Shown piece after piece: positions 1 to 11,794 of a stretch of 64,000 nucleotides of DNA. Position 1 is the stretch's first letter. Every line of letters begins with the position of its first letter. Made by a program: the position numbers and the translations under genes. Origin of the DNA: Oxytricha trifallax. Taxonomy: Eukaryota; Ciliophora; Spirotrichea; Sporadotrichida; Oxytrichidae. The stretch covers positions 21,388 through 85,387 of the forward strand of contig ARYC01000038.1 in the NCBI GenBank assembly GCA_000711775.1, written 5' to 3'. The notes under the pieces are model-generated. The model was not told the origin of the DNA. It saw nothing but the letters and a program-made list of their open reading frames with translations, and did no database searches.

Positions 1-665
1 TTATGGTCTCAGACTACTTCACCCAACTATGCCATATTTGACAGAAGAGTTATTCCAAAGACTTCCGTACATAGCTGATAACAAACCAGAATCAATCTGT
101 ATCGTTCCATTCCCATAAATTAGTTTTCATTCGCTCATGAGAACGTTTCAGATAAAAAGAGAGATTTACTTAATGCTGTTAAAGCTTTCAGATCTTAATT
201 ATCTGGTTGGCGTTGCAAGCAACGCCAAGCCAGATATATTCTTTTTTAAGATACAGAACTGAGGAGATCCAGCAAGTTTTCCACTCAGAAGGACACATCT
301 TTCAATCATTGGTTAAGAGTGGTAAAGTCGAAATTCTTTAGGACCAAACGGACAAGACCCAGAAGGCTGCCTCAAGTATCATTTGAGTGAAGATTTCTAA
401 ACTTTGATTCAGGTTGTTGGTTTGATCGATGTCAAACTTGAGATTGAGAGAATAAATAAGAGACAAAATGAGTTAACCAAGCTACTGGATGGAAAAAAGA
501 AGAAAATGAACATGCCAGGATATGAACAAAAGGCTCCTGAAAATGTCAGAAATAAAAACCAAGAGAAATACAATACCTACAGCAGAAAATTCACTGAAAT
601 AAAAAATCTCAAAGTGATCTTGCCAAGTTCTTATGATATTATATATTTTATTGAAATTAAAAAAA
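1..665 (+). pseudogene. Valyl-tRNA synthetase, C-terminal segment
   Basis: Encodes the end of the class I anticodon-binding region (motif LLHPTMPYLTEELFQRLP near position 20-75) and the C-terminal coiled-coil arm (GLIDVKLEIERINKRQ, then KKKMNMPGYE and VRNKNQEKYNTY) typical of ValRS, the enzyme that charges tRNA-Val. The reading frame changes several times (around positions 120, 250, 355 and 610). This segment lies upstream of the N-terminal segment on the same strand, so the order is permuted against the protein. It is either a scrambled germline locus, the tail of one copy followed by the head of another, or a decayed copy. Family assignment is secure; status as pseudogene is inference. Confidence 0.75.
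201..235. repeat. Short hairpin inside the ValRS segment
   Basis: A 16-base arm (201-216) is complementary to 219-235 with one bulged G, leaving a 2-base loop (AA). It falls where the protein reads LVGVASNAKPDIF, a few residues longer than usual ValRS at this point, so a small palindromic insertion is possible. Confidence 0.7.
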
Positions 666-827
666 ATTATTCATTAACAAAACTTACGGTGATTTATTTT
701 CAAACTGCATTGAAAATCATCTTTTAATTCTCTACTATTATTTTTATCTGATTGGCTATAATACAGATATTCCTCTTTGTAATGCCTTAATTATTACTGA
801 ATAATTTACAATTAGCTACTAATTAGT

Positions 828-1880
828 ATGGATATTCAAAGTGACAAAATGTTTAAGCTATTGAAATTAAGAATAAGCGAGTGATCTTCAGCCACAAAAT
901 TAGCATCATCAGTCGTTGCATAAACAAGTGCTGTCTCTGTTTCAACAAAGGTTAAAGCCAAGCCAGCTCAAAAGAAACAAGAAGAAAAGAAAGAGTAAGC
1001 TGTTTTCATTCCAGATAACACACCAGCAGGAGAGAAGAAAGAAATCAGTAATCCTATGACTTTTGAGTATGTACATAAGCAAGTTGAGGATGCTTGATAT
1101 TCATATTGGAAAAAGCAAAAGTATTTCCATGCTGATGCTCAAAAGGTGCTTAATGATCCAGAAGTCAAAAAGATTCATTATGGTTATCCCACCTCCAAAT
1201 GTCATTGGAGCTCTCCATTTAGGTCACGCTTTTATGTTGCTATTGAGGATTGCATTACTAGATGGAAGAGAATATCCAGGTATGTAACTCTCTGGATACC
1301 AGGTGTATATCATGCAGGTATTGCTACCTAATCAGTTGTCGATAAAAAACTCTAGAAAAAGGAAAAAAAAAGACTAGTCACGACCTTGGAAGAAAAGTTC
1401 ATCCAAACAGTTTGGGATTGGAAAGATGTGTATGGTGGAAGAATCAACAACTAATTTAGAAGATATGGTATTTCAGATGATTGGGATAGATTTGCTTTCA
1501 CTCTTGATGACCCAAGATCCAAGGCTATTGTTGAAACTTTCGTTAGAATGCACGATAAAGGTCTTATCTACAGAACTATAATTAATAGATTATAAAGCTA
1601 GTTAATTTGTTGGATTATTTAATACCAGACTTGTTAACTGGAGTTTTTAGCTTGAAAACATTTTTGTCAGATTTAGAAGTTGAATTCATTAATCTTAAAG
1701 GTCCTACTTTCTTGCTGGTTCCAGGTCATGACTCCAATGGCGACTATGAATTCGGCATTCTGACTGAATTCTCAAACAAAGTAAAGTACAGATAGAAAAA
1801 TTATTGTTGCAACAAAAAGATTAGAGACTATGTGAGGTGATGCTGCAGTGAAGATCCAAGATTCAAAGAATTTATTGGAA
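828..1880 (+). pseudogene. Valyl-tRNA synthetase, N-terminal segment
   Basis: An ATG at 828 opens a Lys/Gln-rich N-terminus, then NPMTFEYVHKQVEDA, the class I nucleotide-binding signature (IPPPNVIGALHLGHAF, HIGH-type motif), a PGV-HAGIAT motif, a block ending [12 protein letters not shown], and editing-domain sequence to about 1,870 (TRLETM region). Faults: in-frame TGA after RISE and at a conserved Trp (DA-TGA-YSYW), frame switches at runs of A near 1,170 and again near 1,240, and Tyr where the conserved DHAGIAT Asp should be. The rest of the catalytic core (KMSKS and beyond) is not in the window between this block and the first segment. Either a decayed duplicate or one MDS cluster of a scrambled gene. 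Confidence 0.75.
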
Positions 1881-2171
1881 TTTTTTTTCAATTTTTTTAT
1901 ATGTATAAAAATCATTAATTGAACACTTATTACAATAATTAATGTTGAAACTTAATTATCAGTTTAGATCAATAAGATACATGTTATTAATTTATTATTT
2001 GAAGTTAATATTTTTATCTAAAACACTAATTATTTTAAAATGGCTGGGTTGACAAACATTTTCTCCTTATCATGAAAATGAATAATTTGGAGCATTAATA
2101 TTGTTAATTTTTATCTCTGGAATTTGTCAACATATTTTTTAATTTTATAAAAAAAATCTTCAACCAAAAAG

Positions 2172-4640
2172 GGTTTATAATTACTTGGCGGATTTAAATT
2201 CCCTTAATTTTGGAATTTTCAGGTTATACCTTAAAACCAATTATCAAAAGTATCGTGATTCCTCCATTAATCGCAATGCTAATAATTAACCCCTCAAATT
2301 ATATATTGATGAGAAGACTAATTAGTAAAAGCAAAGTTATTTAATGCTTTTTTTAATATAAAATTTCATCCAATTTATTACTCTAATCTCCATTATAATA
2401 AAAACCCTATATATATAAATTGAGTATTTGAATGGGGTGTATTGTAAGAAACTACTTTGGTGAAATAGTAATACCTTATCCCTAGCCATGGACTGGATGT
2501 ATTATAGGATTTTGCCTATTTATATTACTTTGCAGAGATCGACTACAAGTGACATTCAAAGGACAAGGATTAACTATTGTCTTCATGTCATTTGTCCTAT
2601 AAATGTGTGAAGCTACAATTGTTGAGTTTTAAGCATAGAATTTATTATTTGCCTTTGACAATGAGAAATGTTCCATGGGACAATTTAGCATGTATATCTC
2701 CGTCTATATTAGTTCCAGGATTAATGAGCTTAAATGACCATAGATATGCAAAAAAGAATGATTTATCAGGAACGCTTATAGCAGCAGGAACATTCGATGA
2801 TATTATTTTCATTAATTGCTTTGGAATATGTAAGACTATTTTACTGAGCTAAGCTGAAGTCACTGAAGAAAGTATGTCTATGTCTTTAGGGCTTTTGTTC
2901 ATAGGAAATGTATTAACAACAAACTTTTATATAGATGAATTAGCATAATTCTTATTTTAGTTTAGCTTTGCTTATAGGAATTATTTTAGGATTATGAGAA
3001 TGGATTTTAAATTACATTAAGAATCCTTTAACACGAATTTACTTGAAACTCTTTATTGCATCTTTGGAGCTATTTTATTTGTAGTGATTGAAGAGTATTC
3101 TGAAAGTCACGATTGCATGTATATAGCAAGATTATTTATTCGAATATAAAATTTAATTTTTTATGATTATTTTTTGGGTATACTCTATCAAGAGTTTGGG
3201 AGGAAGAAATACCTAATAAGCACATTGCAAGATTTTGGTTTTTCATCTTGCCATTTCTTTTTGGAATTGTAGGTGACTCATTAAAAATTATTAAATCATT
3301 CCAAACTTGTCAATTTTAATATCAATTTTACTAAATTTATTTTTTAATTATATTTGATCAGATATTTTATCTATAAATAGTACTTTTTAAAATAAAAAAT
3401 AATAACATCATATCATAACTAATAATCATAAATAGCCTAATCATGCCAATTTAAATAATGTGGTTAAATTTAATTCTATAATTTGCAATTCAGGGTTTTA
3501 TTGTTATTATTCAGCTAAACCTTTAATTATTCATTTTTTCCCTTTTAAATTATATGTATATTTAAATCAGAGCAAGTGACCTAGGAAATGGAGTAATAAT
3601 TATCATAATAGGTGTCACAGCGAGATTTATTGTGGTCACACAATCCTAAATACTTTTTCAAGGATAGATTGTTTATGGGCGTTCAAAAACTAATAAATTA
3701 AAAACTAATTGCCATTTAATAAACTCTTTTCCCATTTTAATACTTATAAGTTGTGAAGTCTTTCATAAAAGGAGCTAGCGGACAAATAAGGGAAGTTTAT
3801 CCTACTAGTTCATTCATACTCAAGTTGAGAAGGCCTAATTAAAAATTTTACAATCTAAGAGCTGGCAAATGGTTTTAGCTTTCCTTTTTTTAAGTTGGTG
3901 GGTAGGATTAAGAAAGTTTTCTCAGCCTTGAAAATGAGAAAATGAGAACAGGAAGTAATCATAATATTTTATAATATTCTCGAACTTAAGTCAGGAAATA
4001 AAACTGCAACAATTTAAAGAAGAAACCTCATTCTTAGCAGAGGCAGATCTGGAAAAAATATTTCTCACCATAACTAGCATGAAACTTTAAATTCCCTTGC
4101 TTTATGGCTAATAATATTTTGACACATCTTTATTTAGGAAAAATAAATACTTAGGTATTAAGATTGCTTTTTAGAGCCCTAATATCTGGGACGGAATACA
4201 TAATTATATATATATATATATCTAGTGATAATATTTGATTGATTTAAAAATGATTGTTATTAATGGGGATTACAGGGATAGGTCTTTGAGTGGTCTGCTT
4301 TTAACTGAAATTAAAAAAATTCAAAGCATGAAAAATATTCAGAGTACTATAACTACGCCAGTAATGAATAAATAGCTTCAATTTCCTCGATTGTTGTCTG
4401 TACAACTACTGGAGCTATTTTACTTAATTTCCTTGGTAATGTATTATTTCATTAGGATTAAACAGATTAGATTAAAAAAGATGATAAAAAAACAAATTCC
4501 TAATAACACAAATACAGGTGTGGTAAGGATATAAGTTGTTTATTTAAACCAGGAGGAAGTAACTTCAAGTAATATCACTCTTACAGTCAGATCAGAGAAA
4601 CTTCATATATATATTTATAATATAATCCTAATTATTTTAA
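2172..4640 (+). CDS. Na+/H+ antiporter of CPA2/NHA (SLC9B) type, copy 1, in several coding islands
   Basis: Membrane antiporter expected to exchange Na+ or Li+ for H+. Islands recognisable in order: GYTLKPIIKSIV (about 2,220), VRNYFGEIVIPYP with the following helices (2,430-2,640), SPSILVPGLMSLNDHRYAKK and LIAAGTFDDIIFI (2,690-2,830, matching the SLC9B segment that carries the conserved FDD acidic pair), VWEEEIPNKHIARF plus a hydrophobic helix (about 3,190-3,300), a helix at 3,570-3,720, and a C-terminal helix SSIVVCTTTGAILLNFLGN (about 4,385-4,440). AT-rich gaps of 70-250 bp separate the islands, as expected for IESs; frame changes occur near 2,640. A second paralogous copy follows directly. 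Family call is good; exon limits are approximate. Confidence 0.7.
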
Positions 4641-5190
4641 CCGATTTAATGACTCTACATGGATTGAGAATCAAAGATATTAGTGAAAGAAATCTATAAA
4701 TTATCAAATAAAGTGGACATCAAAATATTTGTAACAATAAATTACATTAAATATCTAGTAGTCAGCTAGAAACAAATGCAAAATTCGCATAATAATTATG
4801 AAGCTAAAAAAGTATGAATCAATTAATTTAATATCAATATTTTCCAGACATTTCATTTAATTACGATGAGAAACACAATTTTTAAATAATTATTATTTAA
4901 GATATGTTAAATGGTTATCTTTTCAAATGGCATCAGAAAAATTATATCTCATGAATTATACTATAAGTTAGAGTTATTTGCTTTGTATATTCCAAAATAT
5001 CATTAAAGTACTTTTAAATTGAAGTGTTTATAATATCAAAAGATTGAAAACAATCTTTAGCTTTGATAGTGTATAAATATCTAGGTTGTTAAAAATTTCG
5101 AATATGCAACTTTCATGAATGATTAAATTTAAATTAATATTAATAATAATTCAATAATAATTCTTAAATCTCTTATGACTAATTAAATAA
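4641..5190. other. AT-rich stretch, no gene seen
   Basis: About 80% A+T with no sustained reading frame even when TAA and TAG are read as Gln. Probably germline-limited spacer between the two antiporter copies. Confidence 0.5.
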
Positions 5191-5195
5191 ACATT

Positions 5196-6118
5196 TTGTC
5201 ATCTAACCCAGGAAATAAACAATTCAGTGCACTTATTTTGCTGATATTTGTGTCAGGAATAGCTGGAATTGCACTAGGCCTCCTGGGAGGATTTCAATTC
5301 CCTAAACTTTGGATATTTCCAGGTTATTATTTAAAGCCAGTCGTAAAAGGCATTGTAAAATTAGCGATGATTGTTATGAGATGCATAGTGAGAAACTATT
5401 TTGGAGAGATTATGATTTCATATCCCTAAATATAGACTGGATAGATCAGAGGATTTTACTTTTGTATTTTATTAATTAGAGGGGACTTTAAGTAAAATTC
5501 AAAGGAAAAGGATTTACCTTTGAATTTATATCATTTGTCTCATAAGTTTGTGAAGCTACAGTTATATAATTTATGGTATAAAGTTTATTCGATATGCCTC
5601 TTGCTATGGGATATGTTCTAGGATAAAAATTAGAATGCATATCAACATCGATTATAGTACCAGTACTAATGAGTTTGAATGATGGAGGATATGGAAAGAA
5701 GAAAATATTACAGGCATGCTAATTGCTGAAGGTACATTTGACGATACTATGTGTATTATTTGCTTTGGGATTTGCAAAACTATAGTATTAAATGAAGGAG
5801 GATTCAATTAAGGTCAAAGTATGGGACTTGCATTATTTTTTTCATATTTAATACATAGTATATTTTAATGCTAAAGGAATACTATTTGTCTCAAACATAC
5901 TTAAACTTCTACAATAATCTTTAATTTTTTAATTAAATTTGAAATTTAGCTCTATTTATCAGAATCATTTTTGGTTTAGGTGGATGGTTCTTTAACTTTA
6001 TTAAAAATCCAACACTGAATATTTACATAAAACTATTTTATTGCGTAATTGGATCAAGGGTTTTATGATAATAGAAGAACATGCTGGAACAAAAGATTGC
6101 AAATATATATGCCAATGA
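5196..6118 (+). CDS. Na+/H+ antiporter of NHA type, copy 2 (partial)
   Basis: Paralogue of the preceding antiporter. It opens with SNPGNKQFSALILLIF and a first hydrophobic helix, then GGFQFPKLWIFPGYYLKP, VRNYFGEIMISYP, a second block with TSIIVPVLMSLNDGGYGKKK (about 5,650) followed by the FDD-like acidic segment, and a final island near 5,990-6,115 (FNFIKNPTLN-like, then EEHAGTKDCKYIC). Matches copy 1 block for block, but the C-terminal two helices seen in copy 1 (VWEEE onwards) are absent, so this copy is truncated or continues elsewhere. Its last island overlaps, on the opposite strand, the end of the PIP-kinase block. Tandem duplication is the simplest origin. Confidence 0.7.
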
Positions 6119-7835
6119 ATATAGTTATTAGAGTATGTGGATACTAAGCCAAGTGATTATAGTAGTCGTTCATGATATTTCTTAGATTATGAAATTTTCC
6201 GGCACTTATCTTTTTAAGCATGAAATTTGAGATAGCTATATAATAGAAAAAGCTACCACTCTTTCTTGTTGAACGTTGTTCTTTTAAACTTGAAATATTT
6301 CCCATTAACATATTACCATTTAAATTTTCTGGTCCAATAGATTTCAAGTATGAATCATGAGTGATACCATACATAGTTAGAATTATATGAAAAACTCATA
6401 GTAAAAAATCGTAAAACTCTAAGACATCAATATTTTTTGCTTTCTTCGCTATAAGTTCATGGCAATATTTCCTCTAAAAGTCTTATTTGATTAGTTCAAA
6501 ACACTCTTCATGCATTGCATTTATCACAGACTATCTTATAGCATCATATGTAAAACTAAGTTCCATATTTCATGACCAATATGAATAAATTACTTGCTTT
6601 TATTTTTACTTAGAGGTTTGTGTATATGGTTAGTCTTTTTTATTCTTTCATGCAATCTCTATCTGCTTCTTACTTAGAAAAACTACTAGACCTCGTTAAG
6701 TGGTCTTAGATTTCCATCGACTTAATTTAGGGAAATTCGATTGAGCTAAACTTCCTCATCAGAACTATTGCATCCCTCATCTTGCTTGATTAACTTGATT
6801 TTCAATTTCTCAACATAGTCTTTTGTCTGTTCTTTAATAACAGAATCCTTGTCTTCTTAGAGCTGCTAATGCAAATTATTAGCAAGTTATTACATGTCGT
6901 TAAGCTATTTCATAATCATAACTTATTGTTACTTTAATTACTCATTCTGATAATAAACTTGATATGTTTAACTATGTTAAGAGAACAAATAATCAATTAA
7001 AGTTTGGGTTTTTTTCTTACTGCTTTTATTGTTAGATAATTATCTATTGTCAAAGAGTAAATATTTTTAAGTAGCTTCGTTAAGCCAATGAGAGAGGTTT
7101 GTTGGAACCCCTCCTTAAGGATGGTTTATATCTGATCTTGAACCAGTTTATGTAAAATTAGGAGACCAATCCGATTGACAGCCATGATTATGAGCATAGT
7201 TAGAGATTATCAAGCTTGAATTTTGTGAATAAACTTTAATAGCTGAGGTATGCGAACCTATCTATTCGACGGTAGTGTTTCTGGAAACTCCTTTTCAAAT
7301 TTATTTTAAAAAAATTCAGGGAAATAGATTGCCTTAACAGGATTACTGATTTTCTGGAAGCATCAAGTTGTCAGTATTTGAATCTTATCTTTAAGGACCA
7401 ATATTTCTTGATGCTATTCTCTCATTCCTGGATTAGTTATAAATATTTAGTTTTGGATTGGCATCGTTATTTATCTGTGAAGCCTAATTTTTCCCAAATA
7501 AATGATAAACCTGAGTTTAGATTTGCTCATTCATCTGTTAATCATACTTGTCACTAATTATTTAATTTTTATTTTTGCAATATAAATATGAGTGTTTATG
7601 ATATTTACGAACTGGTGGTGAGTCAAGATAGTCTTTAAAATCCTCATCCTAGCTCTCTTTTTTCTTTGGGTGTTATTGAAATATATACTTCTTCTCTCCA
7701 AATTCTTTCTTCCTCATTCTTTGAATGCCCTAGACTTTGTAGATTAACTAGATTTTATAAGCCTCAGAGTGTTTCTTTATAGCCTTCTTAAATCATAAAA
7801 ATAATTCAAACATCAAATCAAATAGAAAATGATAT
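6100..7835 (-). CDS. Phosphatidylinositol-phosphate kinase: linker and N-lobe of kinase domain
   Basis: Read on the minus strand. Upstream part (7,835-6,640) is a hydrophilic Gln/Asn-rich linker, for example HGCQSDWSPNFTQTGSRSD, a coiled-coil-like stretch (LHQQLQEDKDSVIKEQTKDY) and a region with EGCNSSDEEV. Then 6,560-6,110 carries the PIPK N-lobe: MYGITHDSYLKSIGPENL, the glycine loop KSGSFFYY, the Lys-bearing strand MLKKISAGKFHNLRNIMNDY and YPHTLITIFIGIY, as in PIP4K/PIP5K enzymes that make PtdIns(4,5)P2. The C-lobe (catalytic DxNF-type and activation segments) is not found in the window; it would follow at lower coordinates, where the antiporter island sits on the other strand. So the rest is scrambled elsewhere or lost. 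TAA and TAG as Gln keep the frame open, with one TGA near 6,395. Confidence 0.75.
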
Positions 7836-7899
7836 TATTTTAGGAAATACTTAATTAAAGATTGATTATTTTTATTAGAAATGTGCTATTCTAAGTCTT

Positions 7900-9510
7900 T
7901 TAATTTTTGAAGTATTGTTAGCTAATTGGTGAGGTATCGTTATCATCCCAATCTAAGAGTTTTCTTATTATGCTTTTATCTAAATTGCTATTATTAATCT
8001 CAATTAACTAAATTTTTTCTATCTAAAAAGAAGTGATTTATCAATTTTATCCCTCTCTAAATTTCTCTCTAGAGATTTATTGAAATCTTCAACTTTAAAA
8101 GAATTTCTCTGCTGTTTACTTCGAGATAATCCAAAATTCATGAATTAACTCAAGAATTATTAAATAATTAAAGAAATAAGAGAATAGTTTTACATTTATA
8201 CTTTGAAGATAAATAAACTTGATTTATTTTTAGTTTACTCTTAGCTTGATTCATTTTTTCTTCTCAAAAGTTTTCATTTATTTCATCACTAAGTTCCTTT
8301 TAAAGAAAATTAATGATTTTAGGTATCTTTGATATATTATAATTAAAATTAGAGTTAATTTTTCTTTTGCAATTCAAGGAAATAAGTTAATGATTAAAGT
8401 TTAACACCAATTATTTTTTTTAAAGTGTTTATGCCATCTAAAATCCCAGAATTAAGCTAATAAAACCATTGAAAGAGCTGTGAATTACCCTTGAACGCCA
8501 TTTTTACTAATCAATGTCAACGATTCCATTATTGTTAGTTTCTATTCAATCAAAGATTTCTCTCAAACCTTCTCTCTCCACTTTAACTTAACAACCAGTT
8601 ATTTTCTCCAATGCGCTATAATTTTGAATATTATTTCAATAAATTCCTGAAAATAAAATAACCTGAATAATGCACATCTAAAAATGAAAAACTGAATTCA
8701 TGCTACTTATCCTTCTCCTCGTTAATAAGTGTATTTATAATAGTGACAAACCAGGCAAAAGTAATGAACTAGTCATTGTCGGAGTCAATCGAATATTTTA
8801 TCTCACAAGAAAGCATTAGATTCAAGACCAAATAGTCCCATGCAATAACGAAACTGATTTTTTTGACATCTTTCTCACATTTTGGAATCCCAAATAGATG
8901 AGTTCTTGTTCAAGTGAAATTTCTATTTTCTAATAGTTTAAACCATTTACAAACCCTTATGCTATAGGGCCTTTTCAAAATTAGAAAAGGATCTATTGGT
9001 GCTGAATTTATGATTTTAATGATTACCACATGAGGTGTTATCTGGTATTATCAGATTTGTGAGAACCATTATTATTGAGATTTGCTTTTTAAAAGTCAAG
9101 CATCAATTACATCTGATTGTTATTTTATTGCTATAAATAGCTTAATAATTGATCTTCTGTATCCAGAATTTCACCGTTTTCATTTAGTACTACCCAGGTA
9201 GAATTCTTCTCAAATCTTTTTTAGAAAACCTTGTAAGACTTGAATAAAATCTAATGAAAAGTTTTATCATTAAACTTTTAAAAATACTAGATGCCTATTT
9301 TTATAAGAAATGACTTTTTCTTCCTTTAAATCATAATTTATTAGGCAGCTTAGTCTATTAAAATGTTCTCTTTTATTTGCCTTTGAGTTTTTAATATAGG
9401 GGATGTACTTATTGGGGGCTTCCCTCCAATCTAAGATTTATTCATTCTTTATTTTCTTGATCTGGTCTTTGTGCAGAATTTAAACCACTGCGACTATTCT
9501 TACTCATAAA
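7900..9510 (-). CDS. EF-hand-bearing N-terminal part, probably of the PIP-kinase gene
   Basis: Minus-strand islands upstream of the PIPK linker. 9,270-9,060 reads NSTWVVLNENGEILDTEDQL. 8,890-8,700 holds an EF-hand-like unit (EIKYSIDSDNDQFITFAWF) followed by FLDVHYSGYFIF; 8,600-8,450 holds a clearer one (REIFDQIETNNNGIVDIDQL). Islands at 8,330-8,205 and 8,150-7,920 are charged and Gln-rich (LLDWDDNDTSPISQQYFK). Calcium binding is inferred from the D-x-N/D-x-G-x-I pattern. An N-terminal neuronal-calcium-sensor-like EF-hand module fused to PIP5K is known from apicomplexan parasites, so this order fits one gene, but a separate EF-hand protein is not excluded. Single-base frame changes occur inside the EF-hand blocks. 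Confidence 0.5.
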
Positions 9511-10947
9511 AATTCAATTTTATAACTTTGTTCAATATTCTATAAAGTTTGGATGCAATATATTATTCCAACATTTATTTTAATTCTCTAAACAATTAAT
9601 TATTAAATTTAATTAAACTCTAATGATGATTTCTCATTTATAAGTTAATATACATATCACTTTTTCTTTGATGCCTTGTTTTAATAATTTTTTCAAACAT
9701 TCCTTATGTATAATCATTTACAATTTCAATGTATGAATGGATTTGGTGTTTTAACTTGAGAACTTTGCATAAATTGAATTCATTTTTGAGATCTCTTTTT
9801 AAATAATAACTGGATTTAAGAAGATTTCAAGTCAATTTTTTCTGAAAATTCTTAGTTTGTTCTCATTTTACTATCATTTCCTCCATAATTTTCCAAAAAA
9901 TTTGATAAGGGCTCTATACCAGTAACCTATAAGGAAATTTATAAATTTTGTATTTTTTTGTATATGATTACTCTAGTTATGAATTTTCCCAAGATTTTCT
10001 GACTTGCTTCTATAAGCTTACATCTTCAAAATTTGTCTAATATTAGCTTATTAAATTGCAATGTCCTCCAGTTCTAGTCTCATTATGCCTGTAATTTTTC
10101 TTAATTTAGGCTTACTTTTGGGCTTTTAAACCCTATTTTGATTTAATATTAATAATAATAATAATCGATGATGGACTTTAATTCATATAAGCCAAATTAG
10201 GAGCTTAGCTTAATTCACCATTACTATTTCTTGTTTTAGTCGATACTTTGAGATTGATTTTATTTTATAGTATAATTCTCGCCAAACAACCTTTATAGTA
10301 ATTGTATGGTCACCTTATATTATAATTAGTTATTAGCATAATAAGTGTTGATGAGTTAAAATTCAAACTTTAACTTCTAATATTTATGATGTTCAATTAA
10401 GTATATTTTTGATTTTTCCATTTAAAATTATTTGTGCTTTTTGTATTATGTATAGAACTAAATGGTACCTATAGGGGAGCAAAATTGATATCTGGAATGA
10501 TATTAATGGACCCTTTATATTTAATAGGGACACTTAAAATAATGTTCTAAATTTTAATAAATATCACTAAAGTCTATATGGAATCTCATAATTATATATT
10601 AATCGCAAGACATATATTTCAAAGGTTGACTGGCCAGACAATTATTATAAAGGTTGTGTAGCGACATGATATTAACAATAAATTGACTAAAAATATTAAA
10701 AATAAAAGTATTAAAAATATTAAATTAAAATTATGAAATTTTTTAATTAAATCTCAAAACATTACAAGAAGCACTTATTTTTAATTTGGTTTTAATTGAA
10801 TTTATCGATATAACCCAATTTAAAAAATGGACCCGTATTAAATGTATTCTCTTAAGAGAATTTAAATTAATTATAAATTCATTTCACAATAATTAAACAT
10901 ATTTAGGTTTAACTTTAACTTATAATTTAAATTAATAAATTACATAA
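9511..10947. other. AT-rich stretch, no convincing gene
   Basis: Long AT-rich interval with only short open stretches on either strand and an AAT/ATA run near 10,147-10,163. The interval 10,000-10,140 is slightly richer in GC but no family is recognised. Likely intergenic or IES sequence between the minus-strand PIPK locus and the plus-strand lipid-kinase locus. Confidence 0.45.
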
Positions 10948-11230
10948 ATGGAGGTTTGAAGATTGCTTAAAAGCTCTATATTAATAATAGGCCTATAAGT
11001 TTTCAGATATTCGAGGAGGCTAATTTTCCAATATATTTAGCTTAGATAGGACTAACATTCAGGATATAAGGCAAATAGGAAGCGAGTCAGAATATCTTGG
11101 ACTTATTCATTAATAGCTATTAGAGATTTACTAAATCATTCAAGTTATTAATGGACTCATAAATTCCCTCTTTTCTTAATTACTCTTTAGACCATTTTAT
11201 TCAAAATTCTGATTAAAAATCACATTTAAC
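10948..11230 (+). CDS. Unrecognised coding island
   Basis: Open frame with Gln-coding TAA/TAG: NNRPISFQIFEEANFPIYLA, then LTFRIQGKQEASQNILDLF and SFKLLMDS near the end. Composition is that of coding islands nearby (GC higher than flanks, several in-frame TAA/TAG). It could be the N-terminal MDS of the diacylglycerol-kinase-like gene that begins about 570 bp downstream. No domain recognised. Confidence 0.4.
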
Positions 11231-11794
11231 TTACTTATTAAAATTTTAGCTTATTTAATAATTACTCATTAATTTAAACTATACCATGTCACACTATTTT
11301 ATGAAAATTTCTCTTTTTATTATTAGATTAATTATACTTTAAAGTTGTCTTTGTTGATGGGAAGTAAGGATAAAAGAGAGAAATTAATACACCAAAATTG
11401 AACGGAAAGTATTAAGAAGTATCAGCTGATCCTCTACAATACTTTAAATTTGAGGAGGGATGTTATCTACGTAAAAGCTTAACAAAAGTTAACATTCAAA
11501 TAATAGAAAAAAATTCCAAATTTAAATTTATAAAAGCTATTATTTTGTTACGCTGTAATTTTTTTATATTTTTTAACGCTTTACTCATCTTAGTTTTTTA
11601 ATTTAAAAAGTCCTTACTTCACTATAGTTGTACAATAAATAAACATTATTTCGAACCTCAAAAAACTTGGAACTACTTTTAAGCTAAAAATAAATGGTAC
11701 ACTTACTTTACATTTAAAAAAGTGAATTTTCATATCATTTATTGCGCTTATAACACGAAAAACTTGGGTCATGGTATAATCTGAAAATTGAGTC

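Noticed and set aside
4206-4223. TA microsatellite as a possible origin or regulatory site
   Set aside because: Short TA runs recur in this AT-rich DNA (also 15,838 and 46,038) and nothing marks this one as special.
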